Assembly (NCBI GenBank): GCA_900708905.1
Contig: CAADRB010000044.1
Location: 1,036,463-1,100,462 of the forward strand
Direction of reading: 5' to 3'
From: Hymenolepis diminuta
Lineage: Eukaryota; Platyhelminthes; Cestoda; Cyclophyllidea; Hymenolepididae
Length of the DNA: 64,000 nt
Below, in pieces: positions 1 to 13,200 of this stretch; positions within the stretch are counted from its first letter, which is position 1; each line of letters starts with the position of its first letter. The notes under the pieces were generated by a model. That model did not search any database. It was not told where the DNA came from and worked only from the letters and a program-made list of their open reading frames with translations. Both the position numbers and the translations under genes were made by a program.

Positions 1-1169
1 AATATTACCTAGAATGAGTACACTTTATAAGAATTAATAGCAAATATGATTAATCCAAAATAATCAAAAATGATATTGATACGTGGTTTTAAATGTAATG
101 ATACTAAATAGTTGCAAAAGGCAAGGAGATGCTCCGTAGAAATTGTTCGAATATGATTTATATAAGAGAGGGAGAGGCATTTATTGAATAATTTGACACT
201 TTTTCAAAGTAAACTTCTACGGATGATTTTAACAGGTAAAAATGTTCAACAGAGAGAATATAAAATTTTGTGAGTTTTAACAAAGAGATAAAACGGCTCT
301 CTGGAAATAGAAAATGGCCCATCAATTAATGGAAATGAATAGAATGAAAACAGGATGAAGGAGTCTAACTTTATTTGAATTCTTGAAGGATAGAATTCTC
401 CACTTTCTTGCTGTAGGTATAATTCGGTTAATAAAATGAAGATTCTGCAAAAGCTCACATTTGATTAGTTCATATTTGACCGAATTCATGTCCGCTATAT
501 TTAGGGCATATTAAATATCTGCTTTAATTGGAGGGTTTATCAGACCATTTTGTAGTATCTATTGTGTTATACATTATTGAGTAGAAAATTGTGACTAGCA
601 AGGCAATTTAAGTATATAAAAGATAAGTAAACATCACATGAAGTTAGTGTTTCGAAGTATATTAAGTTAGCACACATCTAATGATGCAGGTTGACAATCT
701 CATAGGTTAATTCTTATCAGCATGGTGGGTAATAAAATACCATTTTCCCATCAGAGCGGCTCCGGAATCCGTCTCCTCTACTCGAGTCAAGTATGATAAA
801 TTTTTCTCCAAATGTGTTTGGAAAGTTTTTTATCATATTTTTGAGAGCATGATATGCAATAGTCAGTTATACTTGATAAATCAAATCATTTCCTTGACCA
901 GTTGAAGATATATAATAACGGAAGAGCTAATAGTCTCATCAAGTGAGAAATTTGACTCGAAAGCGTTTTCATTACTGCCTTTTGGAAAAAAAAGCATTCG
1001 AACAAAAAAAATAATTTAACATTTACTGTATTTTAAACTTGACTGTCGCACACTTTCTTTGACTTCATTTATTGCTTATAAATTACTTAAAATTTGGTGA
1101 AGTCTTTGGTTCGATCTGTCTTCTGTAATAATTACAGCCAATCCTTTCGCAAGGGCGTAAAAATTCGTC
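1..1169. other. Non-coding AT-rich DNA
   Basis: No open frame, splice-bounded exon, RNA gene or transposon hallmark could be recognised by eye. Short open frames here are no longer than chance allows at this base composition. Confidence 0.6.
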
Positions 1170-1508
1170 TTAAGTAGGGAAATGCAAAGATACAACTAGT
1201 ATGCGGTACTTTGCCCCCTCAACGAGAGTGCTGTCAACCAGAACTTCGGCTGTCCCACCTCTGCATACTTTAAGGCTTATTAAAGTCAAAGAAGTTTCAG
1301 TACAAATCTCTTTGGAGGAACTTTTGAGAAGAAAGCAACAGAAAAGTAACGATAAGTAATTCTTTAAGTAAAGTATTAAAGAAGAAAACCTCGTTACCAT
1401 ATCGGCCAAATCTAACAATCTACTTTCATTAAGCCATTTCTTTATAGGTGAGCATTCGCTTATCCCCTGGCTTGATAGATAAACAGACACACTTTTAGAT
1501 GTGCTCAT
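1170..1508 (-). CDS. Hypothetical short reading frame, possibly two exons
   Basis: I do not recognise this product. A 112-codon open frame starts at an ATG (1508, minus strand) and its first 37 residues (MSTSKSVSVYLSSQ...) look less AT-driven than most open frames nearby. On the minus strand a GTAACG donor-like site follows the codons for Leu-Ala-Asp-Met. About 80 bases later a pyrimidine-rich stretch ends in AAAAG, so the hydrophobic middle could be a short in-frame intron instead of coding sequence. Against a real gene: about one open frame of this length is expected by chance in 64 kb of DNA this AT-rich, and no domain, signal peptide or neighbour supports it. Treat it as a weak candidate only. 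Confidence 0.2.
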   Translation of the reverse strand: MSTSKSVSVYLSSQGISECSPIKKWLNESRLLDLADMVTRFSSLILYLKNYLSLLFCCFLLKSSSKEICTETSLTLISLKVCRGGTAEVLVDSTLVEGAKYRILVVSLHFPT

Positions 1509-4500
1509 ATTCTAGTATTATTCTTGAAGTATAACAACAGTTTCAATTAAATGTAAAAGTTTCATTTGCTCCCTATTATTCGTCATTATTTTATTTCTTG
1601 GATTGATTTGCTAATACTCTGTTGAGGTATTCTTCTTACAATCTTTGTGTCAAACAGTCATTAATATACATTTTATACTGTCAAATCGAGATTTTTAAGT
1701 AAAAACATTTTATACAAACAATCCTCTCGAAAACACTCGTTTATTGTCATTGAGTCAAAATACATTATAATGAGGCCAAAATATTTTTAACTTTCGTTAT
1801 GTGACTAAAGTTGGATTTATTTAAGTTAAAAATAATCTTTTTAATCTGTAAATATAAAAACTTGAAATATTAGAGATCCATAAAAGTAACCTTTTACTCA
1901 ATTATTTAATAAGTGACATTTAATTAGGGATATTCAAAGGTATCATATTTTGTAATCGATTAATATAGAATAAGAAATATTTCTTCAAAAATCAAATGGT
2001 ACAACAAAAAGCAAACAGGACATAGAAATAGAGTGCGACTTCGAATATCAGCTAAAATTAAGGGAGAGTAGAAACCAGAATTAGATTTTGAAAACTTTTT
2101 AATGAATAAGTTCTCGTTGTCAAGATGTCACAAATAATATATCTCTTATTTTATGAATTAAAGTCAACCATGTTTTAATGTCAACTGGATTAAATTAATA
2201 TTTTTCATAAAATTATCTCAGAAACATAAAGTGTAAATTTTAATTTGCTAATTAAAACGATTTCATCTTGCAAATAAAAAAGTAGGACAATTAAAAGCAC
2301 AAATTAAATAGTTTTGGAATTAAGAAGGCAAATGAAAGAATTTTCATAGAATAGGAAACTGAAACTGAGATAATCAAACGGCATTTTAAATGATTTAACA
2401 GAGGAGTTCGATAAATGGGTAATGAAAATTACAAGATGAATTTAAATGAAAAAAATTATTGCTTTTGGTACAAAGTTGTGCTTAAATTGTCTCTATCAGT
2501 CTCATCTACTTGCTTATGGTTTTAAGAATGCTTAAATAAGTAAGCATTACTTATTTTCTGTCATGCAACTAAGCCCACCAAGTTCAACATAGAGATCAAA
2601 TCGAAAAATTTTTCCCCGGAGAATTTTTATATTTCTAATTGTATCAGAACCATTAAGGAGAAAGTGGGCGGCAGTTTGGTTCAAGTATTCAAAGAACGAA
2701 AGACTCCTGACATCCCGAGTTTAATATATATATATATGATATTTCCTGTCACCCCTTATCAGCCTATTTCGTGATTTTGAATATTCAGTTACTATTTCAT
2801 AATTAAAACTTAAAAAATTTCTCCCTTTACAACAAAATGTATTAGATAAAAACTACTAATACTATGTTTAATATTAATCAGGCAACTGTCAATGCAGGTA
2901 TTTGAGTGTTCTTGCTAATTCGTAACAAAAATTAATCATAAATAATTTTCATATTTTAGTGAATTCAAAGATAGTTTTAATTAGGCAGTCATTTATATCG
3001 CCGATTGCCTGCTAAAAATTATATTAAAATCAGTTAAAATAGTAATTTCTTTTTAGCTTTGACAAATTTTAATGTCATTCAGCTTGAAATATATCTTGCT
3101 AGCGACACGTTTGCAAGTGGGAAGAACGGTATGACGATATCATATAAAGTTAATAGCTATCAGATACTAATAATATTAAAAAAAGAGTTGGAGTTCACTC
3201 TGACTGAACTCTAATGAGTTCTATGTTAAAATCATGTCAGCTGTCATCAACTTGCCAGTATGTTAGCTTTTTGAAGAAATTTCCATCCGATACTAAAGTC
3301 ACTAAGGCCACGAGAAAATTTGAATAAAACGAAAGTTAATTATATAAAAATAGCTTAAATAAATTTAAATCGGGCTCTAGCGGAAACTGAACTAAACTTA
3401 CACTTTTCTAATTTGTAAAATAGCATAGATATTGTTTTATACGAAAACTGAGAAAAAATTTACACTTCTTTTGATTCTTATATCTACTTATCTGACTTCC
3501 CAAATTTGGACTAGCTGTATCTGATCATACAGTAAACTCCATTTAGGACAAAACGCACGAATATGATTGATTCTTCCTAGTAACCAGTGGATCTTGATTG
3601 GCTGCCCAAAGTTTGATTTAGTATAAGTGCTTTCAAGCTCTATTTGCTGTGCCGTCAAAAACAAGCAGAGTGTATTAATTTAAAATTTCATTAGTAACCA
3701 TGTTTTAGGAAAGGAAACTAACGGAATTTAGTAAGTCGATTATAAAAAATTCAATATTCCGATTCTTATGACTTTATCCACCACACCCCATTTCAACACC
3801 TACAGAACGGTACTGTTCATTTGTAGATCCGAGTGATGCTCCTCGATTGAAAGTTGGAGAACCAAACTAAACTGGCAATAATAGCAATATATGTAAATAG
3901 CAATATGCTTATCGATTCCAATAGTGACCTTTTAGTGTTTACGGTGTTCAAATCATGTGCCAGTTATTTGTTTAAACCTAAAAGTATTTAACGCCAATAT
4001 TTACAAAAGTTAAAGTCTGCCCAATTTTATGAGTTAACTGATTAATGTTCTGATAAACCTTCCCATAATATTAATACAATTCTCACGATGCTTGTTCCAA
4101 AAAATTATTGTGTCATGTCTGTTACAATTTAAATGATAACTTGAGTTTTTCACGGCTACAAGGGTATATTAAACATGATGCTGGTAAGTTTTAAAAGAAT
4201 GAAGTTGCTGATTTTGTAGTTCATCCTTCCAGTTGCAATCATCCATTCGAGTCGCTTTTGAAATTGTTTGAATTTCTGTTAATATCACTTCAATGTACTG
4301 CAAATTTTGGTCTTATTTTTCAGAAACTTCAAAAACGTTCATTTAAGGTTCTAAGATCATGTTCACTAAGGGTATCATTCCATTATGGTTAGGTGAGTAT
4401 TAGACTTCAATGACTAATTCCGCCACTGCCTGTGAATTAAGATTAATTCAGAAATTGGTTAAGGTCAGCTTTTTTGCCTTGCGTCGGCAACGTACTGCTT

Positions 4501-7500
4501 TACTTTAACTTGTTCATAATGTGATTAAGGCACTTCATTAATATCGTTGACAGATATTAGAAGCCGTCTGGATTTTTCTCTTGGGGAAAAGAACACTATT
4601 TATATGATTATTTTTTATTTTTAATGAAAAGTTAGTCAAATAGCAGATCAGGAATGTGGTCAATAAAATTTATTCACATTTAGTATGTAGCAAAATTATT
4701 GGATTGACAAATTTCAACCAAGATCCTATTTTGAAAGTGTCACTAACCCGAGAGGAGGCATTTTAATTTTGTGACGAACGAGCTTGGAATACTGAATCCA
4801 GTTTGAACAGAAATGTAAAGGAACGTTGGAATTCCGATCATTGTGCTATGAACTTTCCTTGCCATGCAAACACAGAGTTCATTTAGCAATCATCATAGAG
4901 TTGGGGATTAAACTAAAGAAAAAGGAAATAGGTAAGGATCGATCAATAGAAAATTGGGATTTTTTACCAAAGCTTAAAAATCACTCAACAGCTGGCGATT
5001 CAGATCAATTGGACATTGGATAGTTTCGAAAAAATAGCACCGAGGAGATCCATGTGTAAGCGTTTGCTGGTAACTTTTCCCATGGCAGCCTAATTCCAAG
5101 TAGCGATTAGCAAAGAAAAATTTTTTTATTATCAACCAAGTTTCATTAAACAAGATAGAGTTACAACCGCATTAACACTGGCCTAGCTGGTTGAGTGGAA
5201 CTAGTCAGCATTTCTTCCACGTATCATACTTGTTTGCAAGATAGAGCAAATTCATAGACTACGGTATATTTGCGGAAAAATATGATTTCAATGATATATA
5301 GCATATTAATCAGTTGTGCTCTGGAAGCATAGAGACCAGAGCTATTTCATTCAATCTCCATGCTTAGATAACTATAATTGTTCGTTGATGAACGAGAGTA
5401 CTGTTTTGCTGGATTTGGTACTAGTCAATGAATGCCAGCAGAATGTGTCATAAAATTATATTAAAACTATTCCCCACACAAATGTAAATAGCAATCTTTA
5501 CGCTCACTTGACGTGTGATAGTCTGATATAAAACTCTAATAGAACTTGAAGTAACACTGCTTAATGTTAAGGATCTGGTTGAAAAATTAATTTATCTTTA
5601 AGCATCAGACGGTATTCTATGTCATCCGCGAATTCAGATGTGTAGTTCTATTTCTTTAAGAGATTTTCCAAGATCTGTGAACTATGTATCTTTACGATAA
5701 AATAAGCAAGGCCTCCGTTACCTATACTTCAGTAACACAACAAACTACAGACAACTCCAGCGTTTTTGGTCTTTTCTTTTCCCTCATCAGAAGTATCTTC
5801 TATTAAACTTACCTCAATTCTCTTTCCTCACAAAGTACGACACAGAGCTTTTAATATATTCTATGCGAATTTCACTGTAATTATAAAGTTGAAATAAATG
5901 CCATCAAATTAACATATACATCTCATAAATTTAGGATGTGCGGTATCTTCTGCTAAGGTGAAGAAAGATAAACGTTATTTGAGATATGTAATTACAAAGA
6001 TACATATGATGAATCGACACCATTCGGGATTTTCCATCTCACGACCTTTAAAACTCCACTGTCATAGAAGTATATGCATGAAAGTTACAAGATTTCATAA
6101 AAATTTGAATGAATCAAAACCGGAACTTTTATTAAATCTTTAATCCTCTCTTCCAAAATCTATGCATCTCTTTGATCTTACCACAAAAAATCAATATATA
6201 CATCGATAAGCTTTTATTCAGCCTGACTATTATGCAAACTGAATGAGATCATTCTGATTATTTTGATGCGTTCAGTTGCTGGGCTTATCATACTATGTTG
6301 TGGGAATACAGTTAATGTATTCATTTAATTTGAGAATTTCCATAATAAAATGCGTTCTATTGTTTCCAAATGAGAATTATATGTGCGAAAATCTCAAAAA
6401 ATTATAAAATATGCGGCTAAAAATGCAAATGTTTTGCAAAAAAGCAATTTTTTTTTTGTTATAATCGTAATGTCCGACTTTTATGGGCTTTCATCTGTTT
6501 GTCTAACGAAACATTTCATAATTATGTGTAGAAAATTCATAAAAATGGCATACAGTTAATTAAATGGATCGAAAATTTTCGATCACTTACCAATCCTAAT
6601 AATAAAATGAGCTTTTAAAAGTGTTATTCATTTGAGGCTTTGAAGTTATAATATTCTGTACACGCTAATTACGAGTTTTACGATTGTGCAAGTTGCAGTT
6701 CTCTGATATGGTCTCCTACTATAAACTTGAACCAAGCTGAATAAAGGAGAAGAATCGATGTGAATGCTTTACGCTCGACTGAGCCTTAAGTTTCCGGTCT
6801 GCGTTCTAAATTAGACGTGTTCTGTCTTTTATCTCTCTTAGAGGTGTCCCACGATTCTTTCAATATGCCTACGACCTCGTTTACGTCAACTTTATCATCG
6901 TAACTTCACCTTAACAGACTATTTCAAAACTCTTTGGTTTCACTTTTTCACTTGTAACGGTTTCTTTCATTTTATCTGCTCGTCAAAACTGTTTCTCTTT
7001 TTCATTGTGAGAGATACTAGTGGAAATTGGAAGACATTCGTCTACCAAAGCCACATATTGAACTGCATACCTCTTTTAAATATTCCAGAAGAATGTTGTA
7101 TTTTTTTAGGTTATTCTTTTATTATATCCAAGGTATTGCAAAAATTATCCTTCAGATACATTGCAGGTTTTGAATATTAATTAATGCATCCCCTTAGTTA
7201 TAATTATCTCACGGTAAATTTGATTTTCTTTATTTAGAAATACCTTATGAATACAAGAAAAAGTATCAAAATTTTTACTGATAATTAAATTTGGCCGAAA
7301 AGTTCAAGCATTTAAAATTGGGGTAAGTAAGAACAGTAATGTAGGCAAACGCAATTATTATTTATTTTGCTGACGATCAATAATGAGTGATAATAAAATT
7401 CTCACTGTTTATTTACGATCTAATTTAAAATTATATGCCTTTTTCATCTGCATTACTCTATTTCTTTATGCGTCGTGTAAAGATTTCACCTTGGGTGAAC

Positions 7501-10119
7501 TCTTCCGCACTCGAAGTGTCATCCTGATAGTAAATTAATCATTAGAATGATTAAGTTACTAATTAATCTCATAATCAAAGGGTGACAGTAACGCCATCGT
7601 CCAATATTTTGCCCCAGCTTAATTTGAGGTATATACACTTTCTTTTAAGTGAAAAAGTTACTTTCCTTATATATATTCTACTCGGTAAAGACTATTTTGA
7701 AATCTGTTTACTACCGCCCATATAGTATACTTGATAAAACTTTCTTTGATGTGAACTTTATTTCTTTTGCTTTACACTATTTTATGCTTATTCTCAGGTT
7801 AATCTAACCGAAATGCTAAGTAATAATGAGAGATGGAAATGTGTGCTGTGACTTTGTTCACTTGCTGGGTAAAATGGTATTTGAGAGCATAAAATTTGAC
7901 AGGTACGTTTTGGAAAAGGAATAGCTGTGTTAAGTTGATGGAAATTCGTTCTTAATTCTTTCATGACTTTAAGTATTGGGAATATTAATTACAATGATGT
8001 CTAGCATTAAAAATTTCCATTAAGTAAATGGTTTACTTAAACATTTTATGATATTTTAGATCTTTCTATTTTGCATATCTGTGATTACGGTGCTAATGAA
8101 ACAATTAATAAAGCAAAAGGAACCATGCGTCTTGATCTCTATGCCCAACATCTTTTCATTAAAAGGTTTGGGAAGGACTTTAGCAGCAGAGCTTTCTATC
8201 CAAAAGACTGATAGATTAACAGGACAGAGCTTACTCTATACGAGATGTTGGTGTCATCGGCCAATTTTAAATTGAGGATACTATTTCTTCTCCAATCAGA
8301 TGAAATTGGACTTCATCACGAAAGATAAGATGAAGAAAATTCTAATAAATATCAATATTTGCTCATGAAAACAAACAACTGCAACCTACTTGTCTTACAA
8401 GCTTTAACTGAATGTCTCCTTCTCCTCCCCCCCCCCTCTTCTTGTATTAAGATTCACGTAATCTCCATTTAAAGCAAAGCTCCGATATGATTTTATGTTG
8501 AAATGGTCTCCAGTCAGATTTTTGATATTTGAGATCTAACCTCTTCCATCTTTAAGACTGTAAACTTTTCTGACACTATCATTAGTGTCTTTTTCAAAAA
8601 TCGCCAAGCCTCATGCTTATGAATACACATTAATCCTAAACCTTTCAGTTGTTATAAATTATTAAACAGGTAAATGTTTGTCAAATACGAAAAGTTAATA
8701 GAATAAGATTATAATTATATAATTATTTATATTTATATATTTTTACACTGTCCATAAATTGTAAGCTTTAAGGAGTGTTGAGTAAAATTATAAAAAAATT
8801 ATTAGCGAAATGACCTTGCTATTTTTACTTGTCTGTTTACGATTTCAAAGAGATACATGATGGTAAAACCTCCAATTGAGACCCCTGAATATTTTAGGTT
8901 GGAAATTAAGCCGACAAATCAGGGAATAAGTGACGAAAATTGAAATTTTAAACACTTGGATATTACAAAGTAACTTTCACAGCATACAGTAAAGTGGACG
9001 ACTAAATGCATCTGGATTTCTAATTGATACCTATGATACCCTGCTTTTATTATATGTAACTGTTCCACCCTTTGTGGATTAATATTTCACGTGCTTACAT
9101 TTTATTACTTAATTACAATTTATAAAAGTTTTCCATTACTATTGGCAATGATAAAAACAATGGTAAGGATACTATCAGATAGCCAAATATAGGTGGGCTT
9201 TCTTCTTATAAAATGTTGTAATATTAATTGTACTAAAATATCAGTCGTCGTGCAAATGCTGAAAATTCAACTAAACGCATCGAATTTGAACTCGTTCCTT
9301 TGTGAATAAGTTATTTCAATAAAGAATAATAACAAAAGGTAGAGTGTTCCAGAATCAAGAAAACTTCTTTCTGCGCGGAAATTATTACGTTATACTCTGT
9401 CACTTCTGGCGGCCGCTTGCATTCAGGTTTGAGGTAGTTTTATACAGTGAGATATCGTTTATTGTTTCATGCAGTTCCCTGTTATTATCAAATTTTAATT
9501 TTATTTATGTGAAAAATGCTTTTAGTTGATGGGGTTAGTATTTACTATAAATCATAACATATGAACTATTACGACATAGATATTCTCTAAAAGCTCATTG
9601 CCTAAATGTGCAACCCATGTGCACATGTGCAATGCATTCTGCTGATCCATAAGCTACGAAAGAGATCACAATAATTGCTGACTCCAAATCTACTTTTTAA
9701 AGAATCCAGGAACCAAATGCGTACGTCTGAATGATCTTGATTTTTGCGTTTTCGAATTTGGTGAACACGCTCCCTTGATCAAACTTCATGCCTATCTCTG
9801 TCCATTAACAAGAACTTGTGGTATGATCAAATAACTTTTCCAGTTTTATTCAGTCGCCTTTTTCTCATTAAATAATTTTCTTGTAAATGATCGACGGAAC
9901 ACTCCCACGATAAGTCTCAATGAAATGACATAGGAAAAATTTTTATTTACATATTTGAAATTCATTATATAACAGATTAAAAGTGAGCCAAAATAATCCA
10001 ACTTTTTGTCAAATATTTAATTATCTTAAATTAATTGAGAGGTAGTAAATTATATAGTTCATGTTTAAAAAATCATGATGATGTACATTAATAAGTATTT
10101 TGAATATACAAAGATGAAG
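1509..10119. other. Gene desert, non-coding
   Basis: AT-rich sequence without a supportable gene. The only distinct items are a short (TA)n run near 2724-2737 and a run of ten C at 8427-8436. Open frames at 4826, 5958, 8081 and 9344 are within chance expectation and have no recognisable motifs. Confidence 0.6.
8427..8436 (+). repeat. Homopolymer run of ten C
   Basis: Ten consecutive C residues lie inside a pyrimidine-only stretch. It stands out in an AT-rich background, but no function is implied. Confidence 0.9.
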
Positions 10120-10127
10120 ATTCCTTT

Positions 10128-10206
10128 CTATCCCTGAATGTGCACTTATGAGATTCAAACTCATGTCCTTAGACTCGACAGCTGTGTATCACCCTAACTA
10201 TAGAAA
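10128..10206 (-). repeat. tRNA-like sequence, possible SINE head
   Basis: Read on the minus strand, this stretch has an A-box-like segment (TTAGGGTGATACAC). About 30 bases further on comes a perfect T-arm-like hairpin, ATGAG-TTTGAAT-CTCAT, whose loop resembles an RNA polymerase III B box. A proper anticodon stem and a correctly spaced acceptor stem are missing, so it is not a functional tRNA. The sequence after the T arm (AAGTGCACATTC) resembles what follows a second tRNA-like sequence near 17.3 kb. That would suit a tRNA-derived SINE, but the similarity was judged by eye only. Confidence 0.3.
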
Positions 10207-10215
10207 GATACTTGA

Positions 10216-13200
10216 ATTAACCCTAACTTAATAATCTTACACTTTTAGATGCAGGTATTTACTATGTAGCCTTCCATAAGGCCTTTTCCATTTCAAACGG
10301 ATTGCCGCCACTTATTGGTTGGATTGCCTTCGATGTGAAAAAAACTCCGTGGATATAATATTCCTGAAATTTTTTAAAAGATTTCATCCTTCGAGAAAGT
10401 TATCAAGTGTGTCTGAAAAAGCAGACTTAGTAACAGTGGGAGGTATATTTATCTTAGCTACTGCCAACCTATTTGTTTTAGACGAAACAGACCTTGCTAA
10501 TTTTATTTTAAAGTTTGCTACTCCTAGATGGGAATTTGAACTCAGTCTTTGCTTAATACAACAGGTTGGGGAGAATACAGTTCCAAAATGCATCTTAAAG
10601 AGGTAAATAACGAGTTACCACTTATTCTTTATTCAATTGGAATTTGAGCCTTGAGATGCTTACCTAACAAATTTTGCAGGCAAAGGAAAGATCTTGAAAC
10701 TGTGGCCAGTTTTGATCTGATATCTTTCCTTAGACATTCACATAAAAACAAGGCACTGTTTGTAATGGAGGAGAACATATGTGTATCGGTATCCTAGCAG
10801 AACCATTTTTCACACGTTGCATAATATTTCCTCACCGTCGCAGATACGCCTTATTAAATATTCAGCAGTACTATTATTACCCATGGTAAAACTACACTTT
10901 ACAATCTTTATTTGTTGAAAGCATCGGAACGCTGGGAACAATAAGGGTAAGTAGAAATTAATGGCAGGCATCGAAACTGACATGGAAAGTTCAATCTTTA
11001 GAACCACATTTTAACTACTTACCTTTTAGGAATAGTTTCCGGATTCAAGCTGTAGCTTTTATTATTAAAAATAAAAGATTTATCTTTTTTAAGCGAATTC
11101 ATGTTTACGGCAACCAGATCTTATTGATTAGCTCGATAATGTAGGTGGTTAGTTAACCACTTTGGAAACATATATTTTATTAAAGGAGAAATTTTTAGTA
11201 TGATTAGAGCCATGAACTACAATTTTACACCTTAATTAATATAATTTGTAAAAAGAGTTTTTAACGGTCGCTCAGTTAGAAGTTTCATTAACATTTATTT
11301 ACAATTTTCCTTTTTCTCTTTTGCAAAAGCCATGCATCTTAATTAAACAGTTCACCGATGAAGATCGCTCCTTTAAATGCATTTTATTTACATTAAGAAC
11401 AACCAATAATAATTTGCCAATGACTTTCATGCGATTCTACGTCTTTGTGACGTGTTTTTATTGAAGACAGAGATGTCTGAGGTAGCTTTTGTTATGTATG
11501 ACATATATTAGGTCAAAATGAGTCATTTTTTAAGGCTCAATTTAAATTTCAGTTCCATCTTTGCAAAAACTGATCCAGAACGGATTACTGAATCAAGCAC
11601 AAATTTTAGCTTCTTTAATGCGAGTCAAGCATTTCATCACTCTAACTGAATCTTCCGTTCTGATCTGTATCTAAGTAGCTGTAATTGTGAACATTACATT
11701 CTCAGAATCAGTGTTGGTGAATAGAATTTCGTCATTGTTATTAGCAAGAAGCTAATAAGAGCTTCTCTATCTGAAAAAAATTGCGAAACGTATTAAATCA
11801 CACTCTTTTAGAAAAAAATGAATAATTAGGCGAAATATTAGGGCAAATTATTTCCTTATTATTGTCTGATCGTTAATATATCCAATATGCAATTTTCTAC
11901 TCGAGAATATAGTCAAAATAGTCTTAATTCGCGAATGAGTATGGGGTTTTTTGGAATTTCCGCTATTCTTTATCAAGCCCATTAATCGCTACTTTGACTC
12001 ATTTTTACATACCCCTCAAAATAAATGTACATCTGCTCAAATCCCTCCACTGACCACGCGTTTACTTTAGGCCACTTAATAAATCCAGGCATCAAGTTAT
12101 CACAGTTGTTGGTGTTTGAGAAAAATTCCAACATATTTCGCTCGAGGCTACAGACTCGAAGAACTGGTTAGAGCGAATGATTGGCACAAATTCTATCCGG
12201 ATCACCAATCCCCCTTATCAATACACGAATTCTCATGAAGTCATACAAAAATTGCCTTCAAATGTTCAACAACTTCAGTAAAAGAAATAATTTGCCTTTA
12301 CTCTGAAGGAGGATAAGTGTATTCTAGAGAATGCATCAAGTTAAAATGACAAAAAAATTAACCAAACTATTTTGATTTGTTATATTCTTAGCATCAAGTT
12401 CCATTCATTATAAACAAACGCCCCGCTCCGGCTAATAATGAAAAAAGTTTTAACATTTGCTTAAAGATGGATAGCGTCCATAGTAAATTTATCGTCTCAA
12501 TCACACTTGTCAAATTGCTCGAATATTTAGAAGTGGATAAGTATTTTTTCCTTCTTTTACTAATTACAAATTCAAATTAGTTCATTTCGTACTGTATATG
12601 ATTTATCTCTCGACAAATAAGCTCTTTATTGATATTGCTCTGACGTCAAACTCTTGCATTCTAAATTCAGAATTAGTTATTCTATGTTCTCCCTTAATAT
12701 AAGTATTCAGTTGACTCTTTATCTCTTCATATCTCATGATACGGCTGAGAGGAATAATTACATAAAATGCTCTCTACGTTCTACATAGACTTTTTTCAAC
12801 CTTATCTTCTCTTAACAGCTTTGTCTACTACTATTAGCACTATTTGACATGGTAATCATTCACTTTACTTGTAATTCATTCAGTTTTTTAACTTAAGCCA
12901 TAATAAAAATTTCATTTCATTTCCTTGAAGTAGTCAGCTTCAAAGTGTTTTCATATCTGATCTTTCTTGCATCATTATGCAACACATATCGTGCATGGAT
13001 ATCTTTCGATAACAACTATTGAATAGTAAAATTTAGTGACCTCCTGAATCAGTTAGTCAAAAACATACATGATATAACTCTAGATATGGATTATACTTTT
13101 TAAGAAAACTGGTGGTAATTTTCTTCAAATAGGGTTTATGTCTACAACAGTTTTGATAACTTCCCCCGTTCTAATATCCTCTTTCGATAAATCTAATGGA

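Noticed and set aside
10128..10206. Functional tRNA gene on the minus strand
   Set aside because: The T-arm is perfect, but the anticodon stem is poor and the only pairing candidate for the acceptor stem is displaced by about 17 bases.
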